From Methanothrix sp. (GTDB taxonomy: Archaea; Halobacteriota; Methanosarcinia; Methanotrichales; Methanotrichaceae), in the NCBI GenBank assembly GCA_026394555.1, contig JAPKXZ010000052.1, forward strand, positions 1-64,000: a stretch of 64,000 bases of DNA. Direction: 5' to 3'. The position numbers and the translations under genes were made by a program. Shown here one piece after another: positions 44,906-53,587 of this stretch. Each line of letters begins with the position of its first letter. The stretch's first letter is position 1. The notes under the pieces were generated by a model. The model saw only the letters and a list, made by a program, of their open reading frames with translations, did no database searches and had not been told where the DNA came from.

Positions 44906-45190
44906 TTAGTAAACTTCGTCGTGCGTGCCAACTGCTTCAAGCAGGATGATCTCTTCTTGAGTCTTGGGATCTCGCACGAACTCAAATACGATGCGATATT
45001 CGAAATCGATCGTACAAGCCCAAGAACCTGCCAAGTCCCCTTTCAATTTATGAGTATGAAGAGAGATGTGTTGTGGATCAGTAGCGAGCAGTTTCAGTGC
45101 ATGTTCAATTTTCTCTTGCAGATCAGGCCTGCGTCGTATTGAGTGCTTGAAAGACCTTTTGAAGCCAGGGCTCCAGACAAGAGTATTCAA
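44906..45190 (-). CDS. RelE/ParE-superfamily toxin
   Basis: 94 residues: LVWSPGFKRSFKHSIRRRPD, LQEKIEHALKLLATDPQHIS, LHTHKLKGDLAGSWACTIDF, EYRIVFEFV. This is the RelE/YafQ-type fold with basic N-terminal helices, central HKLKG and the RIVF strand. Known members cleave ribosome-bound mRNA. The start overlaps the antitoxin stop (ATGA). Confidence 0.85.
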   Translation of the reverse strand: MNTLVWSPGFKRSFKHSIRRRPDLQEKIEHALKLLATDPQHISLHTHKLKGDLAGSWACTIDFEYRIVFEFVRDPKTQEEIILLEAVGTHDEVY

Positions 45191-45411
45191 TCTAACAGAT
45201 CCGTCATCAGGTCTTCAAATGTGCCCCGTTTAACCTCGCCTCTTTTAAACGCGCTTCTCGCATCCTGGACTTCAGCTACCAGCTCGGCTCGGCGCTTCTC
45301 TATGATGCGTTTGTTGATCAGCTCGACCAGCATGGACTGATCATCCAGAGGCATAGACTCCACAGCTTCGATTAGATCCTGAAAGCTTAATGAATGCACT
45401 GCACCGCTCAT
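45187..45411 (-). CDS. Antitoxin partner of the RelE-type toxin
   Basis: 74 residues: LSFQDLIEAVESMPLDDQSM, LVELINKRIIEKRRAELVAE, VQDARSAFKRGEVKRGTFED. This is the helical antitoxin commonly paired with RelE/YafQ toxins in archaea and cyanobacteria. The C-terminal helix is likely to bind the toxin. It stands first in a coupled two-gene unit. Confidence 0.8.
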   Translation of the reverse strand: MSGAVHSLSFQDLIEAVESMPLDDQSMLVELINKRIIEKRRAELVAEVQDARSAFKRGEVKRGTFEDLMTDLLD

Positions 45412-45499
45412 TAAAATGCACCTTTTTGGGATTCCAGATTGCTGTTTAAGGAATTTAACCTTTGGGTCTTGATGAGAAATTCATCATCTATTGTTGCCT

Positions 45500-45890
45500 T
45501 GCCCGACTTTCGCTCCTGGCCTGCCGTCCATGAGCCGGGCCGGAGTAAACAGCTTTTCGGGCGCTGGATTTTGGTTACGCTGGCTTTTCGCTATTACTAT
45601 TAGCTGATAATTATAACCTGACAACTAACGATTTCACCACAAAGGCACGAAGGCACAAAGGACGCGCAAAGAGATTCGAGGCAGCCCTCCTGCTTAGCGA
45701 TCCTTGCGGGGCAGTGGGCAGCAGCGCCAGGTTGCCGCTCGACTGTGGCTGCCCGGCAAGCAGGGCTGCGCTCGTGGCTCGTCGCCCTCGGGCCGGGCCG
45801 TTCGGGGTTGCGGCGCTGTTGTCAGGGCGGGCTGGAGGCCGGTCGGGCCTGAGGGCCAGGGAGAGCTGGAATCCTGCCAAAGTGACTTCT
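45500..45890 (+). repeat. GC-rich mosaic repeat, copy 5 of 6
   Basis: gagccgggccggagtaaaca, then cgctattactattagctgat, cgatttcaccacaaaggcac, gcgccaggttgccgctcgac, gccgggccgttcggggttgc, ggcgctgttgtcagggcggg, ggccggtcgggcctgagggc. Between the RelE pair and HicBA pair 3. No gene supported. Confidence 0.8.
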
Positions 45891-45957
45891 CCGGGTTGGC
45901 TGGATTCTATGAATACATCGCCTGGTCTGAGTAGACCAAAAATCAAGCAATATGAAG

Positions 45958-46185
45958 CTATGCAGCCTCAAACCATTGGTCACGATTGATTTCTGCTCTT
46001 TTTAGGACCTTCTTAATGAGGTCAACGCTAACGTCTTCGCCATGGTGTGGATTGGGAATGAGCAAGAATATTCCATCCTTGCGCATGTACGGATGCTTCT
46101 TGCCGGAAAAAGGTCCATCCCATCCCAGATTGTTGAGACGCCTGGTCAGCTCGTGCCATGAAACTGGTACGAATTTAGTCTGCAA
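45958..46185 (-). CDS. hicA: HicA-type toxin, pair 3
   Basis: 75 residues from TTG at 46185 (QTKFVPVSWHELTRRLNNLG). Catalytic His in SGKKHPYMRKDG, IPNPHHGEDVSVDLIKKVL, and RDQWFEAA at the end. It overlaps hicB by 11 bases, the same as the other two pairs. Confidence 0.87.
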   Translation of the reverse strand: MQTKFVPVSWHELTRRLNNLGWDGPFSGKKHPYMRKDGIFLLIPNPHHGEDVSVDLIKKVLKRAEINRDQWFEAA

Positions 46186-46435
46186 CGGCCATCGGCTCCT
46201 TCGAGACTTGTATCATATGACCTTCGAGAGACGGGACCGGGTAGCCCCACGCCAGATGCGCTGCTATCCAGTCTTCAAGGGCATCTATTAGGTTCTTTCG
46301 ACATTCCTCAAGAGTTTTTCCTGTTGCCCACAGTCCTTGAAGCTCTGGGACCTCGCCGTAAAATGGCTCTGGGTCATCGATGATCTCGTAAGTCGCCTTA
46401 TCCATTGCAGCCTGAATATACTCTGCAAACATCAA
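46175..46435 (-). CDS. hicB: HicB-type antitoxin, pair 3
   Basis: 86 residues: FAEYIQAAMDKATYEIIDDP, EPFYGEVPELQGLWATGKTL, EECRKNLIDALEDWIAAHLA. Very close to pair 2 through the first half. Precedes the toxin. Confidence 0.87.
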   Translation of the reverse strand: MMFAEYIQAAMDKATYEIIDDPEPFYGEVPELQGLWATGKTLEECRKNLIDALEDWIAAHLAWGYPVPSLEGHMIQVSKEPMAVAD

Positions 46436-46494
46436 AGAAATATAATCGTCGATGAGATATAGACTTTTTCTTCGGATGGTGTAGATCGTTGCCA

Positions 46495-47150
46495 GTGGGC
46501 CGGGCCGTCCGGCTTGCTATACGGTCGTCAGGGCGGGCAGGAGGCCCGGTCGGGCTGCGATCACGGGTTCACACGAAGGCGCGAAGCCGCGAAGTTCCGA
46601 TGAGAAATGGGCAATTTTTCGCTAGAGCCCTCGGGCCGCGTCGGTGGAGCCGTTTCTCGGTAAAGGTCATCCGGGGACAATGGCACCGTTCGCCAAGCGG
46701 GCCCGCATGTGCACGCGCTCGCACTCGGGCGCGGGAGGCCGGTCGGGCCTGAGGGCTAGGTAGAGCTGGGCCGGAGTAAACAGCTATTTCGGGCGCTGGA
46801 TTTTGGTAACGGCGGGCATTTCGCTATTACTATTAGCTGATAATTATAATCATACAACTAACGATTTCACCACAAAAGGCACGAAGGCACAAAGGACGCG
46901 CAAAGAGATTCGAGGCAGTCTCCAGCATCGTCATCCTTGCGGGGCGGTGGGCAGCAGCGCCCGGTTGCCGCATGGCCGCGGCTGCCTTGCCCGGCTTCCG
47001 GCTGCGTTCGTGCCTGCCGCCTGTGGGACGGGCCGTCCTAGCTTGCCGCTGTTTTCAGGGTGGCTGGATTGACTGTCAAGCGATCGTATCCGGGGTAGGA
47101 GGCTGGTAGGGCTTGTTGCGCTGTTGTCAGGGCGGTTTTGCATGCACGTG
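46495..47150 (+). repeat. GC-rich mosaic repeat, copy 6 of 6
   Basis: cagtgggccgggccgtccgg, gggttcacacgaaggcgcga, ctcgggccgcgtcggtggag, cgggcccgcatgtgcacgcg, gagtaaacagctatttcggg, cgctattactattagctgat, cgatttcaccacaaaaggca, gcgcccggttgccgcatggc, ctgttgtcagggcgg. Between HicBA pair 3 and the SIR2 gene. No gene supported in 46436-47198. Confidence 0.8.
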
Positions 47151-47198
47151 CTAGCTTCAGATGGGAGGCTTGATGTGCTTGATAGCCAAAGGATTTTA

Positions 47199-48371
47199 TC
47201 AAGGACCTCTTTTTATTTGCTGCATTTTTTCCCCGATATCTGCGTCATTTTCAGCCCATATCGCTTGAACGCCCAATGATAATGCATCTTCTTCAAAAAA
47301 TCTTTCTTCTTCTCCCTTCAACATCTTAGCGGTTTCTTCGAAATCCAGATTATTGATAATTTTCTCATTTAAAACATCTTTATTGTTTTTTAACAAATTT
47401 TTTAATTTCTTTCTATAATCAGCGAGTCTTGGTCGAAGCACGATAATATTATGAAATTCATCATTATTCCTTGCCTTTTTTGCAGAATCAAGCAATCTTC
47501 GCAAATTGGGATCGTTTAAAGATAGTCCTATTAAAAGACACTTATTTTTAATAAATTTCTCTAATTGTATCTCATTATTCCAGGCATTATTCGTATTGTA
47601 CAAAACGTGATACGCTTCTTCGCTTAAAATTATTTTATTTTTATCCGTTAAATTACCCTTTCGAGGTAAGAACCCATGAACATGGTAAATCGGAATCGTT
47701 CCAAGCTCTTCCATTTCTGAATAATATATTGATTTATAATTCTTTTGATTGTTTTCTTCCAGATAATATTCCAAAATATCATCATAATTGTATGTTATTA
47801 TGCAATCTAATAACTTTTCACCTTCATAATCTGAACTAAGCCTGATAATCTCAGCCAATAATTTTGATTTTTTGGATTCAGTATTTTTATAGAGGGCACA
47901 TCTAACAAATTTTTCAAATACTATGCAATCGTCGTTTTCAAGCCCAGAACTGCTATGATGATGAAGATTCCTTGCTAAAATCAGCTCATGTCTATTAAAT
48001 AATTTCAAAAATAATTTATTAATAAAAAATGCCTTATCCTCACGATCGTCCCTACTAAGATATATATTATTCTGCATTTTTTTTAAGAGACCAGTCCAAT
48101 TAGGCAAGCCACAGCCCATTGAGACACCAGAACCTAATACTAGCACCAATTTTTTGCTATTGTAGGCTTTGCTAAGTTCGATCAGTTGGGTTGATTGAGG
48201 TGGAGACAAAGGACGATTTGAATGCCTTTGATGAAAAATTCTGATAATAGTATTTATATTTTGTATCTCATCAAATGTATAATTGCTCAGCTCCCCCCAA
48301 GTTGTGCTGCTGAGATCCTGCCAGGTTACAGATTTGCATATCTCTTCAGGCACTCTTAAATCATTCTGCAT
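47199..48371 (-). CDS. SIR2-like domain protein, putative defence NADase
   Basis: 390 residues, visibly AT-rich against GC-rich neighbours. SIR2 motifs: LVLVLGSGVSMGCGLPNWTG (about 75-94), CIITYNYDDILEYYLEE (about 207-222), YHVHGFLPRKG with the catalytic His (about 237-247), and LLIGLSLNDPNLRRLL. These form the NAD-binding pocket of the SIR2_2/SIR2-like families that act as NAD-depleting effectors in several anti-phage systems. The first 60 residues and last 100 are helical and not recognised. No partner gene (TIR, Argonaute or HerA) is next to it. It stands at the end of the toxin-antitoxin/repeat array. Confidence 0.75.
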   Translation of the reverse strand: MQNDLRVPEEICKSVTWQDLSSTTWGELSNYTFDEIQNINTIIRIFHQRHSNRPLSPPQSTQLIELSKAYNSKKLVLVLGSGVSMGCGLPNWTGLLKKMQNNIYLSRDDREDKAFFINKLFLKLFNRHELILARNLHHHSSSGLENDDCIVFEKFVRCALYKNTESKKSKLLAEIIRLSSDYEGEKLLDCIITYNYDDILEYYLEENNQKNYKSIYYSEMEELGTIPIYHVHGFLPRKGNLTDKNKIILSEEAYHVLYNTNNAWNNEIQLEKFIKNKCLLIGLSLNDPNLRRLLDSAKKARNNDEFHNIIVLRPRLADYRKKLKNLLKNNKDVLNEKIINNLDFEETAKMLKGEEERFFEEDALSLGVQAIWAENDADIGEKMQQIKRGP

Positions 48372-48428
48372 AGAATAGCCCTTTATAAAACAGTTAATTG
48401 CTGAATTAATATATTACAGCACCCGAAA

Positions 48429-48446
48429 CGCGGCCCAAAGGCCGCG
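48429..48446 (-). terminator. Perfect hairpin after ilvC
   Basis: cgcggcc-caaa-ggccgcg, a 7-bp GC stem with a 4-base loop, lies downstream of the ilv operon and is followed on the minus strand by a T-containing stretch. A plausible terminator. Confidence 0.45.
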
Positions 48447-48513
48447 CTTCTGGAACTGCTCCTCCCTCCTGTGATGTAGTTGTTGTTGGGTTATAATCGT
48501 GTTTATCCCGAGG

Positions 48514-48529
48514 CCATGGTACCATGGCA
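48514..48529. repeat. 16-bp perfect palindrome
   Basis: gccatggtaccatggc is its own complement. It lies with a second hairpin (ggtgtagccacacc near 48547-48560) in the 225-base gap between ilvC and the SIR2 gene. It may be a protein-binding site or part of a structured 3' untranslated RNA. Confidence 0.4.
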
Positions 48530-48596
48530 TCGTGTCCGGGCGCAGGTGTAGCCACACCCGTCCATTGCCATGCTACTACTTCCCATGATATAAAGC

Positions 48597-49592
48597 TTAC
48601 TTCTTCTGCAGCCAGGGCATCATGGCCCGCAGCTCAGCGCCCACGGTTTCAATGGGGTGCTCGGCTTCCATCTTCTCCAGGGATTTCTTGACAGGCATGC
48701 CAGCCTGGCTCTCCAAAATCCACTCGCGGGCGAACTCGCCGGACTGGATCTCGGACAGAATCTCCTGCATCTCAGCCCGGGACTCATCATTGATGATCCT
48801 CTGGCCGCGGGTCATGCCTCCGTACTCGGCTGTGTTGGAGACATTGTTCCACATGCGCATGAATCCGCCCTCATAGATCAGGTCCACAATCAGCTTCAGC
48901 TCGTGGCAGGCCTCGAAGTAGGCGATCTCCGGCTGGTAGCCGGCGTCCACGAGCGTCTCAAAGGAGGCCTTGATCATTTCTGTAACGCCGCCGCACAGAT
49001 CCACCTGCTCGCCGAACAGATCGGTCTCCGTCTCCTCGGTAAAGGTGGTCTCAATGACTCCCGCCCTCGTGCCGCCGATGCCCTTGGCATAGGCCAGCGC
49101 TCTCTTCAGAGCCGATCCGGAGGCATCCTGCTCTATGGCCACCAGACAGGGCACGCCCTTGCCTTCCTGGTATGTTCTGCGCACCAGGTCGCCCGGGCCC
49201 TTGGGCGCTATCATGACCACGTCCACGTTCTCGGGCGGCACAATCTGGAAGTAGCGAATGTTAAAGCCGTGCGAGAAGCCCAGGGTCTTGCCCTCTTCCA
49301 TGTAGGGGGCGATCTGCTCTCTGTAAATCTTGCCCTGGTACTCGTCGGGCAGAAGGATCTGGATGTAGTCCGCCTTCTTGGCCGCGTCGGCCACGGACAT
49401 GACCTTCACTCCATCCGCCTCTGCCCTCTTCCAGGCCTTGGAGCCGGGAATATCGGCAGCGATGACATCCAGCCCGGAGTCCTTCAGATTCTCGCCCTGG
49501 GCGTGGCCTTGATTGCCCCATCCCACTATGGCGATGGTCTTGTCCTTCAATACCCTCAAATCTGCATCCTTTTCATGGTATATCTTAACCAA
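48597..49592 (-). CDS. ilvC: Ketol-acid reductoisomerase
   Basis: Second step of valine and isoleucine synthesis: isomerises and reduces acetolactate (NAD(P)H, Mg). 331 residues, class I short form. Dinucleotide site [20 protein letters not shown] (about 20-39); metal Asp/Glu in [24 protein letters not shown]-like [19 protein letters not shown]. Last gene of the minus-strand cimA-ilvB-ilvH-ilvC operon, 82 bases behind ilvH. Confidence 0.96.
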   Translation of the reverse strand: MVKIYHEKDADLRVLKDKTIAIVGWGNQGHAQGENLKDSGLDVIAADIPGSKAWKRAEADGVKVMSVADAAKKADYIQILLPDEYQGKIYREQIAPYMEEGKTLGFSHGFNIRYFQIVPPENVDVVMIAPKGPGDLVRRTYQEGKGVPCLVAIEQDASGSALKRALAYAKGIGGTRAGVIETTFTEETETDLFGEQVDLCGGVTEMIKASFETLVDAGYQPEIAYFEACHELKLIVDLIYEGGFMRMWNNVSNTAEYGGMTRGQRIINDESRAEMQEILSEIQSGEFAREWILESQAGMPVKKSLEKMEAEHPIETVGAELRAMMPWLQKK

Positions 49593-49674
49593 ATTTCATT
49601 CCTCCAATATATAATAATAATTTCAAAAATAATGAATTCGAGAGCTGCCTTTTTGTCAGGAAGCCCTCGAATCC

Positions 49675-50166
49675 TTAAGCCTTAATTACCCTTGCGCCTC
49701 TCACCATCGATACCTTGCCGGTGCGGGCTATCTCCTTTATGCCGAACTGGCGCAGCAGTTGCACAATGGCGTCTATCTTCTCCTCGTCTCCCGTAACCTC
49801 AATGATCATGGACCGGTGCGAGACATCGATGATCTTGGCCCGGAAGATGTTCACAATCTGCATGATCTCGCTTCGGCTCTCTTTATCCGCGTTCACCTTG
49901 ATGATGGCCAGCTCCCTTTCTATGGACTCGCTCGGGTCCAGCTCGCTGACACGAATGACGTTGATGAGCTTGGAGAGCTGCTTTATGACCTGCTCCAGGA
50001 CATCCCTGTCACCCTGCACGGTGATAGTCATGCGCGAGTAATCCGGATTCTCCGTGGCTCCCACAGAGAGGCTATCGATGTTAAAGGACCTGCGGCTGAA
50101 GAGGCCCGCGATGCGCGTTAGCACCCCGGACTTGTTCTCCACTATGACGGCAATGGTGTGCTTCAT
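49675..50166 (-). CDS. ilvH: Acetolactate synthase small (regulatory) subunit
   Basis: 163 residues: an N-terminal ACT domain ([35 protein letters not shown]) that binds valine in known enzymes, and a C-terminal domain ([20 protein letters not shown]). It activates the large subunit and gives feedback control. The start codon directly follows the ilvB stop. Confidence 0.95.
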   Translation of the reverse strand: MKHTIAVIVENKSGVLTRIAGLFSRRSFNIDSLSVGATENPDYSRMTITVQGDRDVLEQVIKQLSKLINVIRVSELDPSESIERELAIIKVNADKESRSEIMQIVNIFRAKIIDVSHRSMIIEVTGDEEKIDAIVQLLRQFGIKEIARTGKVSMVRGARVIKA

Positions 50167-51921
50167 CTAGAACCCCTCCCGGCCCAGGATATCCTTTCTG
50201 CCTTTTGCATAGATCTTCTCCAAATGGCAGGACTGTGCATCATCGCACCACTCCAGATCGAGAATTTCGCCAAGCGTTGCTCCCGCTGGTACCATGGGCG
50301 AGACCTTCTCCGCCGGATTGACTATGAAGTCCATGACCACCGGCCTGTCCGTGGCCATTGCGGTGCGAATGACCGATTCGACCTCCGAGGGCTTGCTGGC
50401 CCGCAGGCCCACTGCTCCGTAGGCCTCGGCCAGCTTCACGAAATCAGGGCTGGTGCGGCCCAAAATTGTCGCGGAGTACCTCTTCTCAAAGAACAGCTCC
50501 TGCCACTGCCGGACCATGCCCAGGCAACCATTGTTGAGCACCGCTACCTTCACGGGAATTTCGTTAACGACAGCAGTTGCCAGCTCCTGGCTGTTCATGA
50601 GGAAGCTTCCGTCGCCGGCCACGTCGATGACATCGCACTCCGGCCGGCCTATCTTGGCCCCGATGGCTGCGGGAAAGCCGTATCCCATGGTGCCCAGACC
50701 CCCGGATGATATGAACTTTTGCGGGTCCTTGTGCACAAAGAACTGTGCAGCCCACATCTGATTTTGCCCCACCTCCGTGGTGATGATGGCATCAGGCGCA
50801 ATCTCGCACAGCTTCTCAATCACATACTGCGGCTTGATGACATTTTCATCCGGAATATAGCGCAGAGGATATTCCTTCTTCCAGCCTTCCGTCTTCTCAT
50901 TCCAAATGCTTCGACCCTTGGGGCTTACCTCTTTCAAGAGTCCTTGCAGGGCATTTTTCGCGTCACCTACCACGGGAATGTCCACCCGCACATTCTTGCC
51001 CACCTCGGCCGGGTCCACATCGATATGGATTATCTTGGCCCTTGGAGCAAAGCTAGAGATCTTTCCCGTTACCCGATCATCAAATCGCGCGCCGATCGCC
51101 AAAATGAGATCGGACTCCTGAATGGCATAGTTGGCGTATTTTGTGCCGTGCATGCCCAGCATGCCCAGCGACAGAGGATGGTCCTCAGGAAAGCAGCCCA
51201 CGCCCATAAGGGTAGTAGTAACCGGGGCATTGATCTTCGTCGCCAGCTCGATGAGCTCGCCATGTGCGGCAGCGTACTTCACTCCGCCACCCACGTAAAT
51301 GACAGGTCTTTCCGCCTCCATGAGCGCTTTGGCTGCTTTCTTGATCTGCATCTCATGCGCCTTAACGGAAGGATGATAGCCGGGCAGATCTACCTCTGGC
51401 CAGGTGAACTCTACCTCATCTACAGTCACATCTCTGGGCAGATCGATCAGCACCGGTCCGGGGCGGCCGGTGCGGGCGATGTAGAAAGCCTCCCGGAAGA
51501 CGCGCGTGATATCCTTGGCGCTTCTAAGCAAATAATTGTGCTTGGTAATGGGCAGAGTGATCCCGGTTATGTCCGCTTCCTGAAAAGCGTCCTTTCCAAT
51601 CAGCCAGGTGTTCACCTGTCCGGTGATGGCAACCATTGGTACGGAGTCCATGTAGGCATTAGCAATGCCAGTGACCAGGTTGGTGGCCCCTGGCCCAGAG
51701 GTGGCAATGCACACTCCTACCTTTCCCGTGGCTCGGGCATATCCGTCCGCCATATGCGCCGCACCTTGCTCATGGCGTACCAGAATATGACGAATATCGG
51801 ACTGGTAGATGGCGTCGTAAAGAGGCAGCAGCACGCCGCCGGGAAGCCCGAATACTACATCTACGCCCTCTCTCTTCAGGCTCTCCAGTACCGCCTGAGC
51901 ACCAGTCATCTTTTGAGACAT
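50167..51921 (-). CDS. ilvB: Acetolactate synthase large (catalytic) subunit
   Basis: Thiamine-diphosphate enzyme joining pyruvate with pyruvate or 2-oxobutyrate. 584 residues. Catalytic Glu in [20 protein letters not shown] (about 48-65); FAD/central domain [19 protein letters not shown] motif [23 protein letters not shown] with the NNG segment. The start overlaps the cimA stop by 16 bases, so translation is coupled. Member of the ilv operon. Confidence 0.96.
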   Translation of the reverse strand: MSQKMTGAQAVLESLKREGVDVVFGLPGGVLLPLYDAIYQSDIRHILVRHEQGAAHMADGYARATGKVGVCIATSGPGATNLVTGIANAYMDSVPMVAITGQVNTWLIGKDAFQEADITGITLPITKHNYLLRSAKDITRVFREAFYIARTGRPGPVLIDLPRDVTVDEVEFTWPEVDLPGYHPSVKAHEMQIKKAAKALMEAERPVIYVGGGVKYAAAHGELIELATKINAPVTTTLMGVGCFPEDHPLSLGMLGMHGTKYANYAIQESDLILAIGARFDDRVTGKISSFAPRAKIIHIDVDPAEVGKNVRVDIPVVGDAKNALQGLLKEVSPKGRSIWNEKTEGWKKEYPLRYIPDENVIKPQYVIEKLCEIAPDAIITTEVGQNQMWAAQFFVHKDPQKFISSGGLGTMGYGFPAAIGAKIGRPECDVIDVAGDGSFLMNSQELATAVVNEIPVKVAVLNNGCLGMVRQWQELFFEKRYSATILGRTSPDFVKLAEAYGAVGLRASKPSEVESVIRTAMATDRPVVMDFIVNPAEKVSPMVPAGATLGEILDLEWCDDAQSCHLEKIYAKGRKDILGREGF

Positions 51922-53429
51922 CTGGCTTTGTCCTCCTCTTCCAGTCGCATCAGCCGGTTGATGCCCTCCAGCACCGCTTCGACCGATGCCATGATTATGT
52001 CCGCGCCAGCTCCCCGAGCCGTTATCTTCCTATCTGCCATTGCCATCGTCACCCATACTTCTACTAGTGCATTCGTTCCGCCTGTTATAGCGTCTACATG
52101 ATACTCCTCTAGCCGCACATCCGCCACATCTGATATGGCCCGCCTTATGGCATTTATGGCTGCATCCACCGGCCCTACTCCGGTTCCCGCTTCCAGCTTC
52201 ATAGCCCCATTAAGCAGGATCTTCACCGAGGCGGTAGGAGTCACCGTATTGCCGGCTACCACTGTCACCTCTTGCAGCTTCACCTTCGGCTCCACCTGGA
52301 TGGAGAGCACGGTGTCGGCTATGGTCTGCAAATCTGCATCAGAGACACGCTTGCCTTTGTCACCCAGTTCCTTTACCCTGGTCACGATCTGAGCTAACTG
52401 CTGTTCGGTTGTCAGGAGTCCGAACTCGCGCAGGGCCAGTTCGACTGAGGCCCGACCGGCATGCTTGCCCAGCACTATGCGCCTCTTCCTGCCCACAGTC
52501 TCCGGATGTATCGGCTCGTAGGTCCTGGTATCAGCCAAGAGCCCGTGCACATGAATGCCCGCCTCATGGGTAAAGGCATTCTCCCCCACAATTGATTTGT
52601 TGGGGGCCATAGGAAGGCCGGTCATTCGCGAGACCAGACGGGAGAGCTGGTATATATCCTGGCATTTGATCCCGGTGTTGATTTTGTAAAGGGATTCCAG
52701 GGTCATGACCACCTCTTCCAGGCTGGCATTGCCGGCTCGCTCGCCTATGCCGTTCACTGTCACGTGCGCCTGGGCTGCTCCTGCGCGAAGAGCCGCCACG
52801 GTGTTGGCGGTGGCCATGCCGAAGTCGTTGTGGCAGTGGACGCTGATCGGCACACCCAATTGAGACAGCCGGGAGAATATATCCCCCGTCACCTCGGGAA
52901 CCAGCACGCCTACTGTATCACAAAAAGCCAGTCTATCGGCTCCTGCCTCAATTCCTGCCATGTAAAGGCTGACCAGGTAATCCTGATCGGCGCGGCTGGC
53001 GTCCTCTCCAGAGAGCTCCACAATGAGGCCGTGGTCTTTAGCATACTCTGTCACCTGCACAGCCTTATTTATCACCGATTTTCGGTCGGATTTGAGCTTG
53101 CACTCTATATGAAGATCCGATACCGGTACCACAAGATGGACGGAATCTACATCGCATGCTAATGCCGTATCAATATCTGCGGTCAAAGCTCGAACGTAGC
53201 TGCATATCTCCGCTTTAAGGCCAAAATCAGCAATTGCTTTTATCGATAGGCGTTCTCCATCTGAGGTCATGGCCGAGCCGGCTTCAATCACATCCACACC
53301 CAGAGAATCAAGCCCCTGGGCGATGGCGAGCTTCTCTTCCATGCAAAGTGATACACCTGGCGTCTGTTCACCGTCACGTAATGTAGTGTCTAGAAAACGT
53401 ATTTTACCAAATAAATCGATCCCACGCAT
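51906..53429 (-). CDS. cimA: Citramalate/2-isopropylmalate synthase family protein, probable CimA
   Basis: 507 residues. HMGL-like TIM barrel: [19 protein letters not shown] (about 10-28), [19 protein letters not shown] with the metal His-x-His, [13 protein letters not shown]. After this comes the communication region ([37 protein letters not shown]) and the C-terminal LeuA regulatory domain. Acetyl-CoA is condensed with pyruvate (citramalate, isoleucine) or 2-oxoisovalerate (leucine). Placed at the head of the ilv operon, the pyruvate reaction seems the more likely, but sequence alone leaves both open. Confidence 0.85.
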   Translation of the reverse strand: MRGIDLFGKIRFLDTTLRDGEQTPGVSLCMEEKLAIAQGLDSLGVDVIEAGSAMTSDGERLSIKAIADFGLKAEICSYVRALTADIDTALACDVDSVHLVVPVSDLHIECKLKSDRKSVINKAVQVTEYAKDHGLIVELSGEDASRADQDYLVSLYMAGIEAGADRLAFCDTVGVLVPEVTGDIFSRLSQLGVPISVHCHNDFGMATANTVAALRAGAAQAHVTVNGIGERAGNASLEEVVMTLESLYKINTGIKCQDIYQLSRLVSRMTGLPMAPNKSIVGENAFTHEAGIHVHGLLADTRTYEPIHPETVGRKRRIVLGKHAGRASVELALREFGLLTTEQQLAQIVTRVKELGDKGKRVSDADLQTIADTVLSIQVEPKVKLQEVTVVAGNTVTPTASVKILLNGAMKLEAGTGVGPVDAAINAIRRAISDVADVRLEEYHVDAITGGTNALVEVWVTMAMADRKITARGAGADIIMASVEAVLEGINRLMRLEEEDKARCLKR

Positions 53430-53587
53430 TCATGCTCAATCACCCTTTAGCCCCCCCGGGGCCGTTCTAGCTTTGAGATCTTTAATGATTGATAAAGCTA
53501 ACGAGGGATCGTTGAATGACGTTCCAAGGGGAAGCTTTAAACCGTTGCAATCAGATTCACTTTGAGAATGGTGGAGGTTTAGGATAG

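Noticed and set aside
41196..47150. Possible CRISPR array, because repeats recur at intervals
   Set aside because: The units are hundreds of bases long, mosaic and irregularly spaced, with genes between them; no short direct repeats with uniform spacers and no cas genes are present.
48500..48600. tRNA-like fold in the ilvC downstream gap
   Set aside because: No T-loop (GTTCGAA-type) sequence or acceptor pairing is present.
50719..52101. Plus-strand 460-codon frame over ilvB and cimA
   Set aside because: It spans two well-identified genes on the other strand and has no start signal or domain.
53430..53587. Attenuator or riboswitch ahead of the ilv operon
   Set aside because: Only a short ccccccgggg stretch is visible; no leader peptide with branched-chain codons or recognisable riboswitch fold could be found.
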